The notes below the pieces were generated by a model. That model was not told the DNA's origin, searched no databases, and saw only the letters and a program-made list of their open reading frames with translations. This document shows positions 6,560 through 11,984 of a stretch of DNA of 13,452 nt, piece after piece. Location of the stretch: positions 1 to 13,452 of the forward strand of contig JANYAG010000253.1 in the NCBI GenBank assembly GCA_025361465.1, given 5' to 3'. A program made the position numbers and the translations under genes. The stretch is from Gemmatimonadota bacterium (lineage in GTDB: Bacteria; Gemmatimonadota; Gemmatimonadetes; Gemmatimonadales; GWC2-71-9). Positions within the stretch are counted from its first letter, which is position 1. Every line of letters begins with the position of its first letter.

Positions 6560-6994
6560 ATGGCTGACGACGACTGGATCGAGGTGACGCCTGCGCTGCG
6601 CATCCCGCGCGACGAGCTGGTGTTCCGCGCGAGCCGCAGCAGCGGACCCGGCGGCCAGCATGTCAACACGTCGTCGACCCGGATCGAATTGACATGGGAT
6701 GTCGCCGGTTCGCTCTCCGTTCCCGACGACACGCGGGCCTGGTTGCTGAAACGTCTGGCAACGAGACTGGATACCACCGGTCAGCTGCGATTGGTGGCCC
6801 AGGACGCACGGAGTCAGCTGCGCAATCGCGAAGCAGTGCTCGAACGCTTCCGCGAGATCGTCGCCCGGGCGCTGACGGTGCCCAAGACCAGGAAGCCCAC
6901 CAAGCCGGGCAAGGCCGCCAAGCGTGCGCGCCTGGACGACAAGCGGCGCAGAGGGGCCATCAAGAAGGCCCGGAGACAACAGGATGACGATTAG
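6560..6994 (+). CDS. arfB: ArfB-like peptidyl-tRNA hydrolase (ribosome rescue)
   Basis: A 144-residue protein, close to the 140 residues of E. coli ArfB (YaeJ). The class I release-factor catalytic motif SSGPGGQHVNTSSTRIEL lies at 27-44 with GGQ at 31-33, the loop that reaches the peptidyl-transferase centre and hydrolyses peptidyl-tRNA. There are no codon-recognition domains. Instead the C-terminus (about 106-140) is a Lys/Arg-rich tail (KTRKPTKPGKAAKRARLDDK), which in ArfB enters the empty mRNA channel of ribosomes stalled at the end of truncated messages. The start is the only ATG giving the normal N-terminus. No well-spaced ribosome-binding site is seen: GAGGG abuts the ATG, and GGGAGG lies 16 nt further upstream. 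The coding end overlaps the following secreted-protein gene by 11 nt. Confidence 0.95.
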   Translation: MADDDWIEVTPALRIPRDELVFRASRSSGPGGQHVNTSSTRIELTWDVAGSLSVPDDTRAWLLKRLATRLDTTGQLRLVAQDARSQLRNREAVLERFREIVARALTVPKTRKPTKPGKAAKRARLDDKRRRGAIKKARRQQDDD

Positions 6995-7436
6995 AAACCG
7001 CGCCGTCCCTCTGGTGTTCGCCCTCACCCTGCTGCTCGGGAGCACTGTGGCAGCACAACTCCCCGCGTCGGCCACGATGGTCAGCGGGCTGTGGCGCGGC
7101 TGGGTGCTCCAGCCTGACGAGGACAGCCTCCGGGTCACATTCCTTATCGAGCAGAAGGGAAAGAACCTGACCATCGTGCTGCGCTCGCCGAACAACCCCG
7201 ACTATGGCATGGGCGACATCAAGCTGAAGGACGACGTCTTGACGTTCAACTGGGCCATGGGCCAAGGGAGTGTCCTCCTCTGTCGTCTCTCACGACGCGG
7301 GAGCCCCGGATTCGATGGGCAATGTCAGGATGGCAGGCTTGACTCGCAGGGAGGACGCAACCGGATCTTCATGAACATGGCCCCTCCCCGCGCCGGCGGG
7401 CGCGGGGACAGCCTCAGGACGCGACCGGCTCGCTGA
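6984..7436 (+). CDS. Small secreted protein of unknown function
   Basis: A 150-residue protein I do not recognise. Residues 1-24 are a typical Sec signal peptide (MTIRNR, then a hydrophobic core, with cleavage expected after VAA at position 24). The mature part is rich in predicted beta strands (SGLWRGWVL, LRVTFLIEQ, KNLTIVLRS, DIKLKDDVLTFNW) and carries two cysteines, C100 and C114, that could form a disulfide after export. The C-terminal 20 residues are Arg/Pro/Gly-rich and look disordered. ATG 6984 is preferred because it starts the signal peptide and has GGAG 8 nt upstream. An earlier in-frame start lies deep inside arfB and would bury the signal peptide. The 11-nt overlap with arfB suggests co-transcription. 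Its 3' end overlaps the convergent flavoprotein gene by 23 bp. Confidence 0.72.
   Translation: MTIRNRAVPLVFALTLLLGSTVAAQLPASATMVSGLWRGWVLQPDEDSLRVTFLIEQKGKNLTIVLRSPNNPDYGMGDIKLKDDVLTFNWAMGQGSVLLCRLSRRGSPGFDGQCQDGRLDSQGGRNRIFMNMAPPRAGGRGDSLRTRPAR
7386..7407. terminator. GC-only stem-loop at a convergent gene junction
   Basis: CCCCGCGCC (7386-7394) and GGCGCGGGG (7399-7407) form a perfect 9-bp stem with the tetraloop GGCG. It lies inside the last codons of the plus-strand secreted-protein gene and 6 nt beyond the stop of the minus-strand flavoprotein gene. It is well placed to terminate or stabilise the minus-strand transcript and to impede read-through between the convergent genes. There is no U-tract on either side, so intrinsic termination is not certain. 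Confidence 0.5.
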
Positions 7437-8856
7437 GCAGGTAGTCGAGCACGTCGCCAGCGGTGTAACTGCTGCGGCCCTTGAGGAAGGTGGCGATGTT
7501 CTTCAGGTCGTCCCCGCTGGTGAGCAACGGCGGCTCGACGGTGCCATCCTCATGCGACTGGGCCAGACCGATATTGGCGAACAGCGCATTGCAGAGGCAC
7601 TGACGGCCGACGGTCTCTTCGAGCGTCCCACCCTTCTTCAGGAACGCGTCGACCGGTTCGCTCGGACAACGATAGTTGACGCGATTGGTTCGCGGATCGC
7701 GGTAGGCCGTCCGGAGATACCCGAGGTCGCAGAGACGTTCGCGCTCGGGAGCAGCGTCCTTGGTGCTCTTCCAGGTCACCACCTTGAACGGATACCCGGT
7801 CGGTGAGGCCAATGGGTCGGTGATGACATCCACCCCATGCCGGTTGGCACTCTCCAGCACTTCCCGCTTGACGTTCGGAAGGAAACCCGCTTCGTCACAG
7901 TAGGCGAAGAGGGTGCCGACCTGAATACCCGCCGCACCATCGCGGCGGGCTTCACGCAGACGCTCGGGCGAGCCAAGGCCGCCAGCCAGCCAGAACGGGA
8001 CGCCCAGCTCGGCCAGCTTGGCCAGATCCACCACGTCGCGTTCACCGTAGATGGGCTCGCCACGCTCGTTGAACGTGGCCACCCCGCGCGGCGGGGCGTT
8101 GTGCCCGCCGGCCGTGGGGCCTTCCACGATGAAGCCGTCGATGCCGACGGCCTTTCGCGCCAGCATGGTGGCCAGCGAGTTGCTGGCGATGATCGGCAGG
8201 AATTTGGGGACGGGCAATGCGGCCGGGGGAGTGTCGTAGTACTGGGTCGGATCGAAGACGATGTGCTCCACCGTGTCAGGGGCCAGTTCGAGCACCTCGA
8301 AACGGATCGACGCCGGCTGGTGTTCGGCCAGGTTTCGCAGTACCGCCGGAATTTCGCGCGGAATGCCCGCCCCCATCAGCACCACATCGACACCCGCGAG
8401 CAGCGCACCGTAGAGCACGGCCATGTTGGGGCGCTGGACCTTTGTCAGCAGGTTGATCCCGACCTTGCCGCCATGCCCCTCCTTGGCGAGGTAGACCTCG
8501 ACAAAGGACGCCATCATGGTGATCGCCTCGCGCGCCTTGCTGACCACCTGGCGATACATCGGCAACAGGTCGTACGGCGTGCCCGGCTCGCGACCGCCCG
8601 GACGGAAGAAGCGCTTCAGCGCATCCTCGGCGATGCCGGGGATCGGGAAGGCCGCCATCGCACGGCGGATATGCCCACCTAGATCACCATCCTGAAGCCG
8701 GCGCACGAGGACCGAATCGATACATGTCCCCGACACGACTCCAAGCTGGCCGCGCGACGACACCGCCCGGGCCAATCGCCAGTCGGAAACTGCGATCCCC
8801 ATGCCGCCCTGGATGATCAGTGGAAGTTCCCACGTCGGCAGTGCCATCTCGGTCAT
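7414..8856 (-). CDS. NPD-family flavoprotein, nitronate monooxygenase-like
   Basis: A 480-residue TIM-barrel flavoprotein of the nitronate monooxygenase (2-nitropropane dioxygenase) family. FMN-binding features visible are IIQGGMGIAVS at 14-24, GINLLTK at 133-139, EGPTAGGH at 245-252 with the likely catalytic H252, WLAGGLGS at 289-296 and GIQVGTLF at 310-317. These enzymes use FMN and oxygen to oxidise alkyl nitronates; relatives include PfaD/FabK-type enoyl reductases, so the substrate is open. It is longer than the roughly 350-residue minimal family members: a C-terminal region (about 340-480) contains four cysteines (C376, C397, C420, C422). The start at 8856 gives a family-like N-terminus (MTEMALPTWELPLIIQGGMG) after an AAAGGCGAG sequence. 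Upstream in-frame starts to 8958 add a stretch with no family features. It is cytosolic and convergent with the preceding gene. Confidence 0.87.
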   Translation of the reverse strand: MTEMALPTWELPLIIQGGMGIAVSDWRLARAVSSRGQLGVVSGTCIDSVLVRRLQDGDLGGHIRRAMAAFPIPGIAEDALKRFFRPGGREPGTPYDLLPMYRQVVSKAREAITMMASFVEVYLAKEGHGGKVGINLLTKVQRPNMAVLYGALLAGVDVVLMGAGIPREIPAVLRNLAEHQPASIRFEVLELAPDTVEHIVFDPTQYYDTPPAALPVPKFLPIIASNSLATMLARKAVGIDGFIVEGPTAGGHNAPPRGVATFNERGEPIYGERDVVDLAKLAELGVPFWLAGGLGSPERLREARRDGAAGIQVGTLFAYCDEAGFLPNVKREVLESANRHGVDVITDPLASPTGYPFKVVTWKSTKDAAPERERLCDLGYLRTAYRDPRTNRVNYRCPSEPVDAFLKKGGTLEETVGRQCLCNALFANIGLAQSHEDGTVEPPLLTSGDDLKNIATFLKGRSSYTAGDVLDYLLSEPVAS

Positions 8857-8982
8857 CAGCTCGCCTTTCACGGCAAGGACTCCTGCCAGACCTGGCGGGA
8901 TGCCGAGGCCTCTTGTTTGTCTCGGGTAAGTTAGCGTCTGACTCAGGCAAATGCCCATTTCATGGCGATCGAGAACCCCAGC

Positions 8983-8998
8983 GCCGGGTGTCCCCGGC
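8983..8998. repeat. Short hairpin GCCGGG/CCCGGC
   Basis: GCCGGG (8983-8988) pairs perfectly with CCCGGC (8993-8998) over a TGTC loop. It sits upstream of both divergent genes. It could be a structural element of an unannotated transcript or chance in GC-rich DNA. Confidence 0.3.
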
Positions 8999-9019
8999 CG
9001 GGTGATTCGCGCGGAAGGC

Positions 9020-9062
9020 CGGTTCGCCAGCGGGTTGCAGCATCAGGGAGCCGGGCGAACCG
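9020..9062. repeat. 9-bp perfect inverted repeat with 25-nt spacer
   Basis: CGGTTCGCC (9020-9028) and GGCGAACCG (9054-9062) are exact reverse complements. The arms could form the base of a long hairpin in RNA or bind a protein across about four helical turns. No T-run follows on either strand. Confidence 0.35.
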
Positions 9063-9087
9063 ACGTCCATGGCGAAACTCGATAATC

Positions 9088-9122
9088 CCTTAAGGTCGAG
9101 TCCCCTATGTAGGGTAATCCCT
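9088..9122. promoter_or_regulatory. Cluster of palindromic half-sites, candidate operator of the HEAT-cyclophilin gene
   Basis: Three symmetrical elements lie within 35 bp: CCTTAAGG (9088-9095), CCCTA-TG-TAGGG (9103-9114) and AGGG-TAAT-CCCT (9111-9122), the last two sharing AGGG. The repeated CCCT/AGGG half-site at regular short spacing is what a dimeric or oligomeric regulator site looks like, and AT-rich centres are unusual in this DNA. It ends about 18 bp before the possible -7 box at 9140. Confidence 0.45.
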
Positions 9123-9139
9123 GACAGCCCATTTCGGCG

Positions 9140-9147
9140 TATGTTTC
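9140..9147 (+). promoter_or_regulatory. Possible -7 box (TAtgTTTC) for the HEAT-cyclophilin gene
   Basis: TATGTTTC matches the Bacteroidota -7 consensus TAnnTTTG except at the last base. It lies 37 nt before ATG 9185, leaving a short leader that is C-rich and has no Shine-Dalgarno. No convincing -33 element is seen. Confidence 0.3.
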
Positions 9148-9184
9148 AGCGGACTCTTCCCTCCCGGACCCGGACCGCCCCGCC

Positions 9185-11275
9185 ATGTTCATCTCAAGTC
9201 ACCGTTTCGCCCTCCTTACCACCCTGTTCCTCGCTGGCGCGGCCCACTCCGCAGCGCAGCATCCGGCAACGGTCGACGTCGTTCGCCTGCAGCAAGTGCT
9301 GTTGGCCGAGGATGCGCGGGGCACCGGGAGTCCCGGTATCATGCCGCTGCTCGACAATTTGCACTCAAGCGACGCACGACTTCGCCGCGTGGCCGCGCGC
9401 GGCATCGGACGACTGCAACGGCCCGAACTGGGGCTGAAGCTGCTCGACCTGCTGAGCGATCCGGTTCCAGTCGTGCGCGTCGAGGCCGCGAACGGGATCG
9501 CCCAATCGCTGAGGCGCGTCCGCCCGGGTGCGGTTGTCACGGACTCCACTCAGCTCTCGGTCGCGCGAGCGCAAGCCGTGTTGCTTGCCACACTTCGGAC
9601 GGAGCGCGACGTCGACGTGGCCGGCGCCCTGGCCGAGGCGCTCGGCCGGTTGCCGGTCGCCGACAGCACGACCGTGCGGGCCATCGAGACGGCGGTGCTC
9701 GACCGCGCTGGCAGCGACCTGACCTACCCCATGGTGCACGCATTCTACACCCTGACTGCTCGCCGTCGCCTCGGATTCGGCCTCTCGCCGCGCACGATCC
9801 GCACGCTCGCGGCCGCGGTCGTCGCATCGAAGGCCGCCGACGTCCGTCGACTCGCGACCCTGACCCTGAATGGCGCAGGGTCACTCGACAGCGCCACCAT
9901 CGTTGCGGCGAGCGCCGATCGCGACCCACAGGTCCGCCGCCTTGCCCTCACGGGTGTCGGGCGCCTCTCCCCTGGGAGCAGGCTGCAGCTGGTGCAGCGA
10001 GCGCTGAGCGATGCAAGCTCCATGGTGCGGATTGAGGCGATCGCCGCGGCACGCGTCGGGAGCCAGCGGCCGCCGTGCGCGCTGATCGTCGGCGCGATCG
10101 TCGATCGTGATCCCTATGTCTCCCTGACGGCGATCGACGCGCTCGCTTCGCCGTGCGCGGATCCCGCGGCCGTGGGCACCGCACTGACGCAGGTACTCGA
10201 CGGCTCGCTGCCGACCTTCGGGGGGCCAGTGGATCATCGCTGGCAGGCGGGCGCCCATGCACTGCGGGCACTCGCCCGAGTGGACTCTGCGCGGGCCGCC
10301 CCGTTCCTCGTGCGCTACGCTGCGTCCGCTGCCTGGCCACAGCGTCTGGCGGCTGCCGCCGCAGCCGCCGACGCCCGCGACCTCCCGATATTGCTGCGCC
10401 TTTCAGTCGACAGCGACCACAACGTTCGGGAAGCAGCCATCGTCGGACTCGCCAAGACCCGCCGGCACGATGCCGACACCAGCTACATCGCCGCGCTCTC
10501 CTCGCCGGGGTACCAGGTGGTGCTGGCCGCGGCGACCGCGTTGGCGGGCTCGACCAACCCCCGGACACTTCCGGCCGTACTCAACGCCTTTGACCGCCTC
10601 AGCGCTTTGAAGGCCGAAAACGCCCGCGATCCTCGCCTCGCCTTGCTCAAGTGCATCAACGAAGCGGGGTCGAGCGCCACCGCACCGCGCCTGCAACCCT
10701 ATCTCGCCGACTTCGACACACTGGTCGCGAGCACGGTCGCCACCATGCTGTCGCGCTGGTCAGGGTCCACGGCGAGCGCACGCCCGGTACCGCTGCCGAT
10801 CAAGGAAGCGCCTCTCGCGCAGACCTATCTCTCGCGCGGACTGCGCTTGCGGGTGACGATGGCCCCTTCGAGCGGGGGAGGGGTCTTCACCATCCAGCTC
10901 TATGCCGACGAGGCACCGGCCACCGTTGCGCGCATCGTGGCACTGGCGAGGGCCCACTACTACGACGGGCATCTCTTCCAGCGCGTCGAGCCGAACTTCG
11001 TGGTGCAGGGCGGCGGGCCTGACGCCTCGGAGTATGTCGGCGACGCCACCTTCATGCGCGATGAAGTCGCCCTTCAGACCCACGCCCTCGGAACGCTGGG
11101 AATTTCCTCGCGTGGGCGTGACACCGGCGACGCGCAGTGGTTCATCAACGTGGCGGACAACCCATTGCTCGATCACGAGTACACGGTGTTCGGGAAGATC
11201 ATCTCGGGGCTGAAGGTCGCCACCGGGATCCTCGAAGGCGACCGGATCGGGAAGGTCGAGGTACTCGGGCGATAG
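9185..11275 (+). CDS. Secreted HEAT-repeat protein with C-terminal cyclophilin (PPIase) domain
   Basis: A 696-residue protein. Residues 1-24 are a Sec signal peptide (MFISSHRFALLTTLFLAGAA, then HSAA-Q). Residues from about 50 to 525 are helical repeats with the HEAT signature of alternating leucines and D-P/VR turns, for example LLSDPVPVVRVEAANGIA (89-106), SADRDPQVRRLALTGVGRL (243-261), LSVDSDHNVREAAIVGLAK (406-424). Residues about 553-696 are a cyclophilin domain: FTIQLYADEAPATV, then FQRVEPNFVVQGG with R600, F605 and Q608 matching the cyclophilin A triad R55/F60/Q63, and DAQWFINV with Q651 and F653. The Trp of human cyclophilin A is Leu, as in many bacterial members. It should catalyse proline cis-trans isomerisation outside the cytoplasm, with the HEAT solenoid probably binding client proteins. 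No ribosome-binding site precedes the ATG. Confidence 0.93.
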   Translation: MFISSHRFALLTTLFLAGAAHSAAQHPATVDVVRLQQVLLAEDARGTGSPGIMPLLDNLHSSDARLRRVAARGIGRLQRPELGLKLLDLLSDPVPVVRVEAANGIAQSLRRVRPGAVVTDSTQLSVARAQAVLLATLRTERDVDVAGALAEALGRLPVADSTTVRAIETAVLDRAGSDLTYPMVHAFYTLTARRRLGFGLSPRTIRTLAAAVVASKAADVRRLATLTLNGAGSLDSATIVAASADRDPQVRRLALTGVGRLSPGSRLQLVQRALSDASSMVRIEAIAAARVGSQRPPCALIVGAIVDRDPYVSLTAIDALASPCADPAAVGTALTQVLDGSLPTFGGPVDHRWQAGAHALRALARVDSARAAPFLVRYAASAAWPQRLAAAAAAADARDLPILLRLSVDSDHNVREAAIVGLAKTRRHDADTSYIAALSSPGYQVVLAAATALAGSTNPRTLPAVLNAFDRLSALKAENARDPRLALLKCINEAGSSATAPRLQPYLADFDTLVASTVATMLSRWSGSTASARPVPLPIKEAPLAQTYLSRGLRLRVTMAPSSGGGVFTIQLYADEAPATVARIVALARAHYYDGHLFQRVEPNFVVQGGGPDASEYVGDATFMRDEVALQTHALGTLGISSRGRDTGDAQWFINVADNPLLDHEYTVFGKIISGLKVATGILEGDRIGKVEVLGR

Positions 11276-11278
11276 TCA

Positions 11279-11299
11279 GCGCGACCCTACTCGTCGCGC
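11279..11299. terminator. Stem-loop between convergent stops (candidate bidirectional terminator)
   Basis: GCGCGAC (11279-11285) pairs exactly with GTCGCGC (11293-11299) over a 7-nt loop that contains the kdpE stop codon. It begins 4 nt after the HEAT-cyclophilin stop, so both convergent transcripts would form it. No U-tract is evident in either direction. Confidence 0.5.
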
Positions 11300-11982
11300 A
11301 GCCGGTACCCCACTCCCGGTTCGGTGACGAGCAGGCGCGGCCGGGCGGGATCCGGCTCGAGCTTGTGCCGCAGTTGCGCCATATACACACGCAGGTAGTG
11401 GGTCTGCTCGATCTGGCCGGCTCCCCAAACGGTCTCGAGCAATTGCCGGTGAGTGAAGACACGCCCGGCCTGGCGAACCAGCGTCGCCAACAGCTTGTAT
11501 TCCGTCGGCGTGAGGTGGACCTCCTCCGTGCCGCGAAACACCCGTCGCAGGCCAAGATCGACGCGCACGTCACCGACTGTGAACACCGCGTCCTCGGCAC
11601 CGAGCGGTGCCATGGCGTGGCGCAGCGCGACCCGGATCCGCGCCAGCAGCTCGTTCAGGCTGAACGGCTTGGTGAGGTAGTCGTCGGCCCCGAGATCGAA
11701 CGCGGCAAGCTTGTCCCGTTCCTGGCCCCGCGCCGAAATGACGATGATCGGCACGCGGGTCTTCGGTCGGAGCTTGCGCGTCAGGTCCAGCCCGTCACCA
11801 TCCGGCAATCCAAGGTCGAGCAGGATGACGTCCGGATTCCGCCCCGTCGCCTGGGCAAGTCCCTCCCGCGCCGTGCCGGATTCGACCACGTGATAGCCGT
11901 GATTGTGGAGTGCCGCAACGAGCACCCGCCGCATTTGCGGATCATCCTCGATTACCAGGACGACGGGGGCTGGCGTCGCCAT
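11287..11982 (-). CDS. kdpE: Response regulator of the potassium two-component system, OmpR/PhoB type
   Basis: A 231-residue protein, normal for KdpE. The receiver domain (1-120) has acidic residues D13/D14, phospho-acceptor D56 in VILLDLGLPDGDG, S83, and K105 in DDYLTKPF. The winged-helix DNA-binding domain (about 130-231) has LTPTEYKLLATLVRQAGRVFTHRQLL, the recognition segment IEQTHYLRVYMAQLRHKLE typical of KdpE, and the terminal wing TEPGVGYRLRDE. Phosphorylated KdpE activates the high-affinity K+ ATPase operon kdpFABC under K+ limitation. It begins 2 nt after the kdpD stop, so the pair is co-transcribed and probably translationally coupled. The phosphodonor is inferred from this adjacency. 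The gene is convergent with the HEAT-cyclophilin gene, with 11 nt between stops. Confidence 0.94.
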   Translation of the reverse strand: MATPAPVVLVIEDDPQMRRVLVAALHNHGYHVVESGTAREGLAQATGRNPDVILLDLGLPDGDGLDLTRKLRPKTRVPIIVISARGQERDKLAAFDLGADDYLTKPFSLNELLARIRVALRHAMAPLGAEDAVFTVGDVRVDLGLRRVFRGTEEVHLTPTEYKLLATLVRQAGRVFTHRQLLETVWGAGQIEQTHYLRVYMAQLRHKLEPDPARPRLLVTEPGVGYRLRDE

Positions 11983-11984
11983 GA

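Larger units (their letters stand above)
8857..9184. other. 328-bp divergent intergenic region
   Basis: This stretch separates the divergent flavoprotein and HEAT-cyclophilin genes. It contains no gene I can support. It does hold several structural signals, listed separately: a 6-bp hairpin (8983-8998), a 9-bp inverted repeat (9020-9062), a cluster of CCCTA/TAGGG-like half-sites (9088-9122) and a -7-like box (9140-9147). A 43-codon plus-strand frame beginning at 8962 is open but Arg/Pro/Ser-rich, with no ribosome-binding site. Confidence 0.6.

Noticed and set aside
8857..8958. 34-residue N-terminal extension of the NPD flavoprotein
   Set aside because: It lacks family similarity and contains the purine-rich stretch that serves as leader for the start at 8856.
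9071..9437. Plus-strand open frame beginning in the intergenic region and running into the HEAT-cyclophilin gene
   Set aside because: It overlaps the signal-peptide-bearing gene in another frame and its translation is Ser/Pro/Arg-rich with no features.
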